This document shows, in pieces, positions 12,236 through 24,330 of a stretch of 64,000 nucleotides of DNA. How positions within the stretch are numbered: the stretch's first letter is position 1; every line of letters starts with the position of its first letter. The stretch comes from Dallia pectoralis. Lineage: Eukaryota > Chordata > Actinopteri > Esociformes > Umbridae. The DNA lies in NCBI GenBank assembly GCA_029465975.1, contig CM055756.1, positions 1,158,470 to 1,222,469 on the forward strand, in the 5' to 3' direction. The notes under the pieces are model-generated. The model saw nothing but the letters and a program-made list of their open reading frames with translations, made no database searches and was not told where the DNA came from. Position numbers and translations under genes: made by a program.

Positions 12236-13116
12236 TAATTTGAAAAGCGGTGTATATTTAAGGGTCAGGAATTGTGGATTTTCCCCAAATCATTCCTGAA
12301 TCACCGCTGAATGCTGGAACCTAACAAACACACACGTTCACTGAGGAACTTAATGAGGTGCGAAGCCAAATCATTCTAAGACCCAAGCAGGGGTTATGTC
12401 CTACCAGTCCATCTTCAGATGTGGCTGTGCATATCAATATGTTTCCTCCACGCTGTCAAAGCACCTAGACAGTTGCTTATTGGCCAATTGTATTGCGCCG
12501 ACACTGTCTAGTTTTGTCCCAGTAGAAGCATGCTTTATCCACAATCATGTACTTGTGATGGTTCACATCCGCTCCGCTTGTTGTTTTGACCCTGTTCAGG
12601 GACTCTCTGATTTATTCCTCTTCCTTGCAGTCTGCCCTGCTCCATTTTTAAAGACGGCGCTTGTGTTCACATGGTTTATTTGTTTATATGTTTTCACTCT
12701 GCACATGAAACGGAATGTAAATGCAAAATGCACACATTATATTCATGCCATAGTTGAGTGATGGCCTATTAGGGACAATCACCATAGTGATAGTAAAAAG
12801 TCTTCTCATAAGCTATCCAAGTACGTAACGTATTTCAAATGAAATGAAACAGTTGTTTTTAGACTCAGTCAATGTTAGATGTGCTTAGGTTTTTGTGTTT
12901 TGATCTGTTGAGTTGCGTAGAGTGGTTCATTTTGAATAGGACGTTATACGGGTGTCCTGACTCTCCATGATCACTAAAGATCCCTTGTCATTGGACGTTA
13001 GAGTTGCTGTGTTAACCCAAACTACCCTGGCACCATTTATCATCCGCACTGCTTCTGATTCATTCATTGATCCGCTCCTCACGACAAATACAAACACACT
13101 GTAAACAGTACGTTGG
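12236..13116. other. Spacer, no recognisable feature
   Basis: A 121-residue open frame at 12396-12761 has no recognised motif, no clear coding bias and no splice context. I do not call it a gene. Confidence 0.4.
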
Positions 13117-13454
13117 TGTCACACATCTTTCAGGGTGTAGTGCAGGTATTAGCCAAGTGCAGAGCCAGATAAACGAAAAACCATGTACACTGTTTGAAAA
13201 TGAAATGCGAAAAACAATTAACTTGCTATATAATAAGACTAAGAGCGACATGGAACACAACACACACATAACAGACGAAACTTAACGCACAGATGACATC
13301 AAGCAACTAGTGACACTACCCAGGTAACTTAAATAACCCAACAGATTGCTAATTCACCCATGGTGTGTGTAATTAAACTAGCCACCCAACCAGAACTAGC
13401 CGTGTGCACCCCAGTAACATACCCGGAGTGAGAACAACATACCCACTCGTGACA
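13117..13454 (-). mobile_element. Solo-LTR-like element, 338 bp
   Basis: Both ends fit a TGTCA...TGACA element (plus strand 'tgtcacac' at 13117, 'cgtgaca' ending 13454). The flanking pentamers GTTGG and GTAGG form a nearly perfect 5-bp duplication. Read on the minus strand it has the same plan as the copies at 24331 and 1425: 'tgtcacgag' start, a body with 'ttatttaag', and a C/T-rich end with 'ctctgcacttggct'. There is no coding capacity. It could alternatively be a non-autonomous DNA element, but TG/CA ends with 5-bp TSDs favour an LTR. Confidence 0.65.
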
Positions 13455-14971
13455 GTAGGTACTAAAGGCAGCAATCAACTATGCAAATCACTCCAGATAA
13501 GACTGTCAGCTAAATGAGGAAATGTAGGTCAAATACAACATTAAATATATTTTATTTGTTGATGTGTGTGATTTACTATTTGGGCAGATGTATGGTCATG
13601 CCTTTGTAGGTCAATATTTTTTTTCTCTAAATGGTTGGTGTATCTTTGTGTGTGCCCATTTGTTTGAGTGTTTTTAATCTGTTTTGAGGGAATATCCATG
13701 TGTTTGTGTGTGTGTTTGTGTGTGTGTATTTGTGTGCCTGCACATCCTCCTGTGTCTCTGTGAGGTCATCTTCAGTCATTATCCGGAGACAGTTTTATCA
13801 TTTAAAATCAGTTGATAGCAGAGAGGCTGTGAAGTATGATGGACCAGATTCAGAGCTGTCATATTTAATCCAATCCCAAATCTATTACAAGATACAGTAC
13901 ACTGGGACATAGAGGGAAAGAGAAAGACAGAAGCAGAGAGAGAGAGACAAAGAGAGACAAACATATAGAGACTGGAAGACAGAGGCAGTGGCACCACATG
14001 TCCTATTCATCTTTTAGCTAGATGCCCTGTGACAAGTGCTAAGTGCACTGATGTGTCTGTGACATAACAATGCAAATCAACGTCAGAGATGTCAGTCTGA
14101 CACACAACAGCTTAATCCACACCAGGAGAACAAAGAAGGCTTAATGTCTCCTGGACGCCTTCAACTCACATCCCGAGAAAACAGCCATCTTGGAATTAAA
14201 GGGAAATGTGGGATTTTAGAAGAAACAGCCATTTTAGATCAAAAGGATCATGATTTAAAATATATTTTTAAGACATGATGTTTTCACATATTTTAAGAAA
14301 CCTTTAAAGATTTGCTGCTCCAGAGCAATTTAAGTAGCGATTGCAATACATTTTCACACTTTTGTGTCCTGATTGCTTGTGGGAATATTGACATCATCAC
14401 CTAGAATCACAAGCTATAGACAGCTGAGGATTGCTGATCTAAGAGGCAACCGAGGGAGTAATGCTCTGTGGCTTCGTCAATGTTGTCCTGCTTTTCTTTA
14501 ATGTGTTGCATACTATAAGCATCTCTGGTTCATTACACCCTAATCTTATACAGTTCAATACAGTACAATACATTTAACAACACATGTAACAGCGTTGTGA
14601 AATGATCATGTGTATATTACAATTGAAAAGACAATCTTCAAATTGTGTCATAAAATAGATTGTGCAAAATGTGTTGTGTGTCGATTTTTATCAGCTGAGT
14701 GTTTACAAGGTCTAAGGTAGATAATTAGAAGAACGGTTTGACCCGCTGCAAAATGCAATATAAATTCGACACAGAATGACAACTTTCAAACTGAAGCTCC
14801 GTCTAGCACCCATTTGAAGTAGTTCAATTGGAACGTACAATGGGAAAGTACATTCAGAACACTTTTGGAAATTACTTTTCAATTTGAGTGCAAGGACTGT
14901 GTGTTGCATGATGGGTCGTGGATACGCACGCACGCGCGCACGCGCACACGCGCACGCGCACACGCACACGC

Positions 14972-15014
<43 letters not shown>

Positions 15015-18000
15015 TGTAGTGGGTTTTGCTTTGGTATCAGCAGGGCTAAATAAGCCTTTTTCCACCGTTCTATCCTTATCATTCATTGACGGATACAGCA
15101 ATAGTCCCTGCCACATCCACCTTCTGTGTCCCAGGTAGAAGAAGAGGGTCGGAGGGAGTAAATTATAAGAAAGTGTGACATTCACTACGCCCCTGGAGAG
15201 GGAAAGGTGAAGGAAGGAATTGAGAGAAACAGTGATTTGTCAGCCCACGTCCGCCCACAACCTGTGATAGTGTGAGTCATGCCCCAGTAGGTTCCAGAGT
15301 AAACGGCACATGGAGGTACTTCTTTTGAGCTTAGACGCTCGGCAAACTTGATTAGCGGTCATAGCATTTAAACTGGCTGTCCTCTGCGACGAACGCTGTG
15401 GAGTACTTAAGTTTGGGACACGTACAACAAATACAAAGTCCATCTCCCTCGTGGACTCTCTCAATTACTTCTACTAGATGTATCTTCTCCTGCACAGGCC
15501 AGGGGTGGTCGACAAAACACAGCATGAGCGCAGCATGAGGTGAGTTAGTGACGGGATATTAAACAAAAAGAAACGCTAGGTGAGGTCCAGACTTAAAGTG
15601 AAGACCAAGGGAGGATGTTGGAGAGGGATTGATAGAGGAGGGAAGATAAAGGGATGACAAGTGGAAAGGAGAAGAGAGATTGGAGAGGGATTAGAAATGC
15701 TGAAGTGAACTGTGGATGTCCCGCACATCTATATCATTATTCATTTACAGTGGCCGAGATGAACACATTGGACAGGCTGGCCTCACAATGGAAACATAGC
15801 AGGTCGTACGTTTGTAATCCACCAGCATTTGTATGAAGAATAAATAAAGAATAAATCTCAATATATATACATATATATTCTTTATACAAATTCTGCTGGA
15901 TATATATATTTTTTATATATTTACATTTAAACATCAAGAAAGGAGAGACTGGGGCGGTGATAACAGCTAATTAAGTAGTGATGAGAGGTGATTGGACCAC
16001 GAGGGGTTGAGGGAGAACAGGAGTGTTAGCTGAGTGTCCTTGGGTCCGCGGCGGCAGGAACCTTAACGACTCAGCACTTCGCCAAGGTTGTGATGATGCT
16101 CTATCATTGTTCCCCCAGTTTAATTGTGGCGCCACATTTTATTATTTAGTCTAACTAATGGACCTGAGGCAGAGGTAAGTGCCAAAGTGCTAAACACAGA
16201 AGGTGTATGAGAGATAAGAGACAGAATAAGAATCGTCATTTACATTTGTTCGCTAATTCTTTTTACACAAAATGTCACTGGTCAAGAGTTGAGAAAAATA
16301 TCTATATGAGTTGGTGCTGAGTACATGATATAATTATGAGCTATGATTTTATCACAGACAATAACTTTATGTTGAGGAACATACTGTATTTACTGTTTTA
16401 GTATATGTATCTATCGATGTCTGCAGAGATTTGGTTGCAGTCCAGCAGTTATTCAGTTGACAGTTGAGAGGTGGCTTTATTGAGCACAGACTTGTTCATC
16501 TCTGTGGGACAGGTGAGGACCACAACCTGGTTAAATAAGCTGTTTAGGTGGATAAGATGTGTTGTCACCAGGACTACCCATTCACCCTCCATCATAAAAG
16601 TCAGATTTTTGGAAACAGTGAGTAATCTTTTATGCTCAATGGTCTTTCCTGCACAGGTTCCTGCCCTCAAGTCATGTAGGATCTTAACTACGGACTGTGC
16701 AATGCTTTCTTTCGTGTGTAACAAATATGCCAGGCATCGTCTTGTCAGTCCTTGGAGAATACGGAGGCCTGTTTTAACATGAAACGGGACAGACCTCGGC
16801 TGACAATGTTGAAAAAACCCCCAACAGGTTTTGTGTATTAAAGCTGATCGTTAATTCAGGTGTCCGTTAATCTGGGCCATGTTCACAGGCTGACAGTGTG
16901 TCACCTCTACCTTACAGACCTGTGATAAAACTGATAAGGTACTGTTCAGTGTCAGCGATCATTGACAGCCTGGCAGTCTGGAGGTGGTGCTTTCTGGACC
17001 CAAAGGTGTGAAGATATTCATGACCTTTCAGTTCTTTGAATCATTCTGACTGCAATGTGATTCAAATCAAATATTAAAAAAAAATGTGTGTGTGGTGAGT
17101 TTGGCTTTTTGTGAGTGAAGGTACAGCCTGGTCCTAAATGATTGAATAACTTTAACTTGAGTATCTTAAAAAAGCCCTGCCACACCATTTGGATAGGATT
17201 ACGTTCAGGGATTTGACTCATCTTACTATAACCCTTCATTTCTTATTTTTGAGCCTTTCTGTTGCAGCTTTTCATGTAAAATGTAATCTGACTTGTCCCT
17301 TTGTTATAAGTGGTTTCTATTCCACATTCAATCTCCACTTCTTATTATAGATTTTTTATTATTATAGATGTCTCCCTAAATCCCCTCACATCCACATGTT
17401 CTGTGCGTCTGACTTTTGCATCTCTCCATATCAGTTTTTTCTCTTCCTAGCTACAACTTTTCTCCCGTCCTTGAGCTACCCCCTATCGAATTCTAGAGAG
17501 CGAACTGTGTGTGATGTTGTACAGCAGAACCGCCGGGATAAATTGGAAGGTAGAGATGAACAGTTTATTTTTGACAAGGCCGTTTCAACTAAACTATTTG
17601 TTGTGCAGTGTCCACGATTGTGAAATAACTTTCTCTCATGTCCACTGATTTGCAGTTGTGTGGCTGTGTGTGGTTGTGGTCAAAGTCACGCATTGTTTAT
17701 GTTGATACATGTGTGTGTGTAATGAGTGCTCAGTGTGTGTACATGTGTGTGTTTCGGTGTGTGTGTTGTGTGTCTGAGTGAGAATATGTGTGCTTGGGAG
17801 CGTGTGTAAAAATGTGGGTATTATGTGATTGACTGAACAACTGTAGTTCCTTCCAATTATAACTTACTGTCTCCTGCCTCTCTTTCCTTTTCCTTTTTCA
17901 TAACTGCATTTCATTCCATATTTAATCTCCACTTCTCATCATTCTTTTTCTCCACATCTTTCTCTGCATGTACAACCTTTGACTCGTACCCTAACCCCGC

Positions 18001-18149
18001 GAATCTCCTCCATATTTTGCTTTAAACCAATTATTTTTAACTCAACATTGTCCTTCCGTTTCAACCATCACCTTTTCAACTTGGCTCGACCAATCCCATG
18101 TATTAAACTCCAAAATGAACGACACATCTGGGCCTCCCTCCAACACCCG
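13455..18149. other. Long spacer (probably 5' flank or intron of gpr139)
   Basis: No exon, RNA gene or transposon core is recognised. The region holds GT-rich tracts (13700-13740, 17700-17810), a CA/CG microsatellite (14925-15010), an AT-rich hairpin-like stretch (15860-15925) and short frames without motifs. If gpr139 exon 1 lies upstream, this would be intron 1. I looked for a first-exon segment ending in a donor next to a TM1-like sequence and did not see one. Confidence 0.45.
14925..15010. repeat. CA/CG alternating purine-pyrimidine microsatellite
   Basis: About 86 bp of strictly alternating C/A and C/G dinucleotides; the 5' half is CpG-rich and the 3' half pure CA. Overlapping Thr/His and Cys/Val frames on both strands are artefacts. 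Confidence 0.95.
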
Positions 18150-18305
18150 ATCTACCATTATGTCACCTCCATATTATTCCATCTGCCCCGCCCCTCTACC
18201 GATCTACCATTATGTCACCTCCATACTATTCCATCTGCCCCGCCCCTCTACCGATCTACCATTATGTCACCTCCATACTATTCCATCTGCCCCGCCCCTC
18301 TCTCA
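18150..18305 (+). repeat. 52-bp tandem triplication next to the gpr139 splice acceptor
   Basis: Three nearly identical 52-bp units start at 18150, 18202 and 18254, each beginning 'atctaccattatgtcacctc' and ending in a C-rich 'gccccgcccctctac' stretch. They end about 15 bp before the acceptor of gpr139 exon 2. Their pyrimidine-rich ends could act as duplicated polypyrimidine tracts. Confidence 0.95.
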
Positions 18306-18320
18306 TTTACCCTCATCCAG

Positions 18321-19305
18321 CAAACATCCTCACTGTTATCATCCTCTCTCAGCTGGTGTTACACCGTCAGAAATCATCCTACAACTACCTGCTGGCGCTC
18401 GCCGCCGCTGACATCCTGGTCCTCCTGCTCATTGTCTTCGTCGACTTCATTCTGGAGGACTTCATTTTGGGCGCGCCCCTGCCCCCGTCGCTCAACAAGG
18501 CGGTCCAGGTCCTGGAGTTCTCATCCCTCCACACGTCCATTTGGATCACGGTGCCCCTTACCGTGGACCGCTACATCGCCGTCTGTCACCCGTTGAAGTA
18601 TCACACCGTCTCCTACCCGGCACGCACGCGCCGCGTCATCATGGCCGTCTACGTGGGCTGTTTGGTGTCTGCTGCGCCATACTACTGGTGGCCCGATCTC
18701 TGGCATGGTTTACCCGGGGTTGGGGGGGGGGCAGGAAGTGGAGGAGGGGGAGCAGCAGCAGTGTGGCGCAGCATGTGCTAGTCTGGATCCACTGCACGAC
18801 CGTCTACATTCTCCCCTGCTCCGTCTTCTTCTCCCTCAACGCCGTGATTGTCAGGAAGCTCCGGCGCCGCAGGAGCTGCTTCCGTCTCCGCGGCTACTCC
18901 ACGGGCAAGACCACCGCCATCCTATTTGCCATCACCTCCGTGTTCGCTGTCCTCTGGGCGCCGCGTACCATCGTGATCCTCTACCATCTTTACACGCCGC
19001 CGCCGGCATCACCGGGCCCAGCGCGTCTCCTGCACCTCCTCACCGACGTGGCGAACATGCTGGCGCTCCTCAACACCGGGGTCAACTTCTTCCTCTACTG
19101 CTTCATCAGCAAGCGTTTCCGGAGCATGGCGGCAACGGTCCTTCGGACACTGTTTCGGTGTCGGAAGCAGCCGCCGCCGTTCTACGCTGGACACAACTTC
19201 TCCATTACCAGCAGCCCCTGGATCTCCCCGGCAAACTCCCACTGCATCAAAATGCTGGTGTACCAGTACGATAAGAACGGCAAGCCGGTCTGCATATCCT
19301 CATGA
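18321..19305 (+). CDS. gpr139: GPR139-type G-protein-coupled receptor, last coding exon (frame break)
   Basis: Encodes most of a class A receptor of the GPR139/GPR142 group, an orphan-type brain receptor reported to respond to aromatic amino acids. The exon follows acceptor 'cctcatccag' and starts in phase 1. Visible parts: end of TM1 (NILTVIILSQLV), TM2 (LALAAADILVLL), TM3 with DRYIAVCHP (Asp codon 18566), TM4 ending YYWWP, TM5 (VLVWIHC...), TM6 (ILFAITSVFAVLWAP), TM7 (NMLALLNTGVNFFLYCF) and the strongly conserved tail ending in YQYDKNGKP. Stop is TGA at 19303-19305. The frame used up to loop 2 (start positions 2 mod 3) runs to a stop near 18780. The C-terminal part is in the next frame, so one base is missing or two are extra, most likely in the run of ten G at 18722-18731. 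Loop 2 is unusually Gly-rich. Exon 1 (N-terminus, most of TM1) is not in sight. A sequencing error is as likely as a real lesion. Confidence 0.93.
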
Positions 19306-20702
19306 AGAGGCTGAAGGGTTAAAGGGGTGAAGATGGAGGCATATTTGGGTGCCGTTTCCCCTGACAACCAACCTTGATGAGGATCCCTTTCCGGGACTCT
19401 TTGAGCTTTTCAAATGTCACAGACATTTAGCGTATATGAGTAGGAGAGGTGGAGGAGTCCGGCGAGGAGAGATGGCATGGTATGTGGTTCACGTACGAAC
19501 ACACAACCATCTAGGTATCTGAAGTAAGAGCAAGAAGATTCGTACAGAGAAGACAAGCCAGGAAACATCAGGACAGACCTCGCAACCTAGAAGCTGTTTC
19601 AAGAAAGATCCAATTGTTCCTGCAGAGGGGCAATTGAACAGATTGATGGTTTGGCTTAGTTGACATCCTGTCTCTCTGACTGTAGTATTCTTCAGACAGT
19701 GTCTGTTGAAGATCATGGATGGACGAAACCATGAACATCAGAGCGTTTGTAGATTTCTGGGCTTTATGGCCAGCCATACGCAACCGAGACTGACCACAGA
19801 GGAACCCGCTAGGGACGCAACCACCTTGCTTTGACATTGAGACATTTTCTGTGGCGTCTCTGTTGGGCATGGGATGGGAGAGAGGCGGAGGGGAATTTGG
19901 GAGACTAAATTGGAACAGCTGGCCATCGTCCACGGGGAACCCTGTCAAGTCAAAAAGTTAATTGCGGACTCAGAGAGAGGCCCATTACCCCTGAAGTGGC
20001 GTATATGACATTGACATGTCCTTCGTTTTAGTTTTAGCTGAGTTGTTTCACCACACCCTTTTTGCCTGATGAGCCACAATTTAGCACTGGCATGCCCAGG
20101 CAGAAGCAGAAGATCTCAGAGTTAAAGCGTTAGCAGATAACCTCAGAATCAGTAGTTGACTCACAGGGTTTGATTGGGGTATGAGTAAGGCTGCTCGTTG
20201 TTGTCATGGTGAAGTATCGTACTATGGTAGACATGACTGTTTCTGTGCTTTTATAGACTGTAGTGGTCTTTAATTCCGAATCCTGCGCACACAAGAAACA
20301 CCTTTCATTGCAGCGATCAACTGATTATCAACCAATTCTGTTTAATGAGGTGTGTAAGCTGTTGTAGTGCTGGTGTAAAATAAAAAAAACTGTACACATT
20401 GTGTGTCTCCACGACCAGGATTAAAGTATGCACAATAATAACGCAAAAATGCCACGTCAAAGTGGTTTCACTGGATCATTAACAATTTTTGTCGAAAGAA
20501 GACATTTCTATCATTTATTTCTATTGTTCAATGGCTGTCTTTGATAACTGTCTTAGTTACATCCGAATAAATGCATTTGTGCATCTCCTCAGTAAGATTT
20601 GTATGTTTGAATACGGAACATGGTGTGAGTGTGTGTGTGTGTGTGTAAAAACATCTGTGAGTCCCTCTGCCATTTTGTGTTTGTCTGTCAATATCTGTGT
20701 GA
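19306..20702 (+). other. Probable gpr139 3' untranslated region and flank
   Basis: Directly follows the receptor stop codon. A candidate polyadenylation signal AATAAA lies at 20379-20384, about 1.07 kb after the stop, within 'gtaaaataaaaaaaac'. Frames on the minus strand at 19489-19948 have no recognised motif. The UTR extent is inferred. Confidence 0.4.
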
Positions 20703-20812
20703 GAGACATAGAGAGAGAAAGAGACATAGAGAGAGAAAGAGACATAGAGAGAGAAAGAGACATAGAGAGAGAAAGAGACATAGAGAGAGAAAGAGACATA
20801 GAGAGAGAACAC
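20703..20812 (+). repeat. 18-bp GA-rich tandem repeat, six copies
   Basis: The unit 'gagacatagagagagaaa' is repeated six times. The period is a multiple of three, so Asp-Ile-Glu-Arg-Glu-Arg frames stay open; this is not a gene. A short (GT)n run precedes it at about 20628-20647. Confidence 0.95.
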
Positions 20813-21584
20813 AAAACAGCTGAAGGGAGCCATACTCACCCTGCATGCCTTTTAAATTGTTGTTCGGCTTGTGTAAAATAGACCCTTTGAACGTATTGGA
20901 GAGATGGAGAATTGACTGGCTAATCTCCCTCACCCCCTCCAGGCTCTCCAACCCTCCTTGTGTTTGCCTGCGGTGAGGACAAGAAAGCAGACAACAGAGA
21001 AACGATGAATATACTGTACACAGACACGCATAAAAACTGTTATTTCAGGTCTTCCGGAATCGCATAATTATTATGTTTTGTGACGAGTGGTAAAACAGCA
21101 CCGTATTTTATGTCTGATGTTTAATCAATAAGATGATCCCTGCCAAAGTTATCCACTCACGTTACTCAGAACTAGAGGGGGTGTAAAATGTAAATAGCAA
21201 GAGAGGCCATTGGCCCCCCATCACAATGGCAACAGTGAGAAGCACCGTACAGTAGCAGATTTCTGTTACAGGTGAAATATCTGATGATGTAAATAGCCCC
21301 CATTAAAGGGGGTGAGATTGTAGCACCTCCAATTAAACAACCCAAAATGTTTTTATTGTTTGCTGACTTTTCAGCCTCAGTCTTACTACAAGCTGTGGTA
21401 TGTTAATTTCCACGTTCAGTCACACAGGAACGCACAAATGCACCAGCCTTAATTCTAAGATAAAATCATGGAATAAGATAAGATGTGATTTTTTTACACT
21501 AGAAAATAGAACCGCAGAATACACATATTGTACATGGTCTGATTTTATAGTAAGCAAACCATCAGTTGTCATAGGCAACGTGAT
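20813..21584. other. Spacer, no recognisable feature
   Basis: No repeat or gene is recognised; short frames only. Confidence 0.45.
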
Positions 21585-22975
21585 GGAGGCTGCAGTAATG
21601 ACCTGGGTGCGTTTGACCAGAGCTTGTGGGATGCTCAAGGGTGTCAGCAATGTGAGTACCTAACGACACCTATCTGGAGAGGGACAAACCACAAACTGAC
21701 AACAGGGTGTTGGGCTATTCCATCTGGTCAGAACCGAAATAAGTTTAACTGTGGCATTTTAATGATGTTTACGGGAGGAATGTGTCACAACACACAGTGC
21801 ATCGCACCCTGCGGTGTATGGGGCTGTGTAGGAATGTGTCACAACACACAGTGCATCGCACCCTGCGGTGTATGGGGCTGTGTAGGAATGTGTCACAACA
21901 CACAGTGCATCGCACCCTGCGGTGTATGGGGCTGTGTAGGAATGTGTCACAACACACAGTGCGGTGTATGGGGCTGTGTAGGAATGTGTCACAACACACA
22001 GTGCATCGCACCCTGCGGTGTATGGGGCTGTGTAGGAATGTGTCACAACACACAGTGCATCGCACCCTGCGGTGTAATGTGTCACAACACACAGTGCATC
22101 GCACCCTGCGGTGTATGGGGCTGTGTAGGAATGTGTCACAACACACAGTGCATCGCACCCTGCGGTGTATGGGGCTGTGTAGGAATGTGTCACAACACAC
22201 AGTGCATCGCACCCTGCGGTGTATGGGGCTGTGTAGGAATGTGTCACAACACACAGTGCATCGCACCCTGCGGTGTATGGGGCTGTGTAGGAATGTGTCA
22301 CAACACACAGTGCATCGCACCCTGCGGTGTATGGGGCTGTGTAGGAATGTGTCACAACACACAGTGCATCGCACCCTGCGGTGTATGGGGCTGTGTAGGA
22401 ATGTGTCACAACACACAGTGCACGCACCCTGCGGTGTATGGGGCTGTGTAGGAATGTGTCACAACACACAGTGCATCGCACCCTGCGGTGTATGGGGCTG
22501 TGTAGGAATGTGTCACAACACACAGTGCATGCACCCTGCGGTGTATGGGGCTGTGTAGGAATGTGTCACAACACACAGTGCATCGCACCCTGCGGTGTAT
22601 GGGGCTGTGTAGGAATGTGTCACAACACACAGTGCATCGCACCCTGCGGTGTATGGGGCTGTGTAGGAATGTGTCACAACACACAGTGCATCGCACCCTG
22701 CGGTGTATGGGGCTGTGTAGCCAGAGACTGGTCAGGTGATCCCTGTACATTGTCCATAGCGCAAATAAGGGTGGATGTTCTGCTGGGAAACCTTACCTGG
22801 CATGGATGTTAGTTTCACACATGCCACCTACCTAAACATAATGCCAGACCAGGTACATCCCTTAAGGCAAATGGTATTCTCTGATGGAAATGTGCTCTAT
22901 CCGCAAGATAACGCACCATTTCATAGTACATACTGTACATTGTTTGGGGACAAGCACCATTTCATTGCAATTTAA
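21585..22975 (+). mobile_element. Tc1-like transposon relic (family 1) with internal 54-bp amplification
   Basis: The left part (21600-21776) matches the family at 5275-6190 ('gggacaaaccacaaactgac', 'caacagggtgttgg'). The right part (22721-22975) matches its catalytic region ('ctgctgggaaacctta' near 22780, 'gccacctacctaaacat' near 22823, 'gataacgcacca' near 22905). Between them, the DNA coding for the transposase linker has become a tandem array. Both flanks are frame-broken, and the region after the second catalytic block is truncated at an A-rich stretch near 22972. Confidence 0.85.
21777..22720 (+). repeat. 54-bp minisatellite derived from Tc1 transposase coding DNA
   Basis: About 18 head-to-tail copies of a 54-bp unit starting 'ggaatgtgtcacaacacaca'. 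At least two copies are internally shortened (near 21960 and 22073) and a few have single-base loss (22421, 22530). A diverged single copy of the same segment is present in the related transposon at 5575-5630, which gives the origin. The 18-codon period keeps frames open on both strands (up to 275 residues), read as VSQHTVHRTLRCMGLCRN-type repeats; these are not independent genes. Confidence 0.95.
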
Positions 22976-24325
22976 AAAAATACATATAACACCGGTTTCT
23001 TAAGTTGAAGGGTCTATGCCCACAGTGGGAAACTGTTGTCTGTTTTATATACACAGAAATTAAAAAGATAAATCTCGAAAGACAAAAAATATTATATTTT
23101 CTTGTGTTCTCTCTCTCCCTTTTTCTCTCTCTGAATGTGATAGTTCGTATGCTTTTTAGGATGCTTTAAATAGTCCATAAAAATATAAATGTAGACATAA
23201 AATCTGTGCAAAGCTAAACATCTCTATACTCCTAATGGCTAATTGATATTATTTAGTGTTGATAATCAGGGCATATAAAAACAGTATTTATAAAATTTGC
23301 ATATCTGAGAATGTAATTCCTTCTTCTTCTGACTGCTTTTTCAATGTGTGTTTTTAACGCCAAGCTATGTTTTAAATCATCCGTTCTCATCGCCTTGGAC
23401 CCAGATGTGATGTGCTTTTATGCCAATTCAAGACCCTTATTGTACTGTAAGAGGTGTCATGACAACGAAAAACACCTCTGTAAGGCGTACGAACAAGTTG
23501 TTTTAAGTGTATATGCAGGTTGCTTCAGCTTGCCTAATGATCATTTTAATGAATGTTATGTATGTACATTATATATTTGGTAATGTCTTGTGGGAAGGCA
23601 TGTTAAGAAAAACATTGCCTGCAGATATTTTAAAAGTGAGAATAAGATGGAAATATCCTTCAGTAATCAAAGATTGTTGTCTGGTCTTGTCTGTCTCAGT
23701 TCTTTCCCTCACACATTCTCACTTGACATAACATAACACAGCTGAATTAGTATTAATTATCGTTTCTAGATTTTGACACTCATGGCATGATTTTACATGA
23801 TTTCAATCAGATTCTTATTTTTCATTATGCAATGTTTCTAATGATGTATGTAAAAGCGCTTTGAGTTCCCAGGAAGAAAAGCGCTATATAAATGTAATGA
23901 ATTATTAATTATTATTATTAGAATACAAAGTGTGTAAAATTTCATGGTTGTATCTAAAAGTGCACACATTGAAAGCTTATCAAGTTTGGTAAGTTACTGC
24001 TTCTCAGACTGCAGTGCAGACTTGCCCTCTACAATTATATTTTTTAATTAAATATATATATTTTTGTGTTTTGTTTTCAAAGCAATTTGAAATTGAACAA
24101 TACTCATTTTTTCTCAAGATTATTATTGTAACCCACTGCTACACTTAACAGCAAGAGTTTATATTTTCCATAGTTACAAAATCATTGTATTGCACGGCAG
24201 GTATCCTAGTAGATCGAGCATCTGACAACCTTATCACCAAGCTTGCAAGCTGAAGAATCTGTCCTCCTGTCCTTCTGTCCTTGACCAAGACAGTTAACCC
24301 TAACTGGTCCTGTAGAATGCACTGG
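22976..24325. other. AT-rich spacer with a SINE/LINE-type 3' tail
   Basis: No gene is seen. At about 23850-23925 the sequence 'aaaagcgctatataaatgta' followed by (ATT)n resembles the 3' tail shared by L2-type LINEs and their SINEs in fish. The body of such an element is not recognisable. Confidence 0.45.
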
Positions 24326-24330
24326 ATAAC

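Noticed and set aside
12396..12761. 121-residue open frame as a host exon
   Set aside because: No recognised motif, no splice sites that make sense and no neighbouring exons.
13251..13285. A short Met-Glu-His-like start considered as gpr139 exon 1
   Set aside because: It lies inside an LTR-like element, has no TM1-like continuation and no donor in the needed phase.
16449..16782. Overlapping 91- and 103-residue frames on opposite strands
   Set aside because: No recognisable domain on either strand; length is within chance expectation for this amount of sequence.
21624..22812. Cys-rich 254-275-residue frames on both strands
   Set aside because: They arise from the 54-bp amplification of Tc1 coding DNA; only the flanks resemble transposase, and they are broken.
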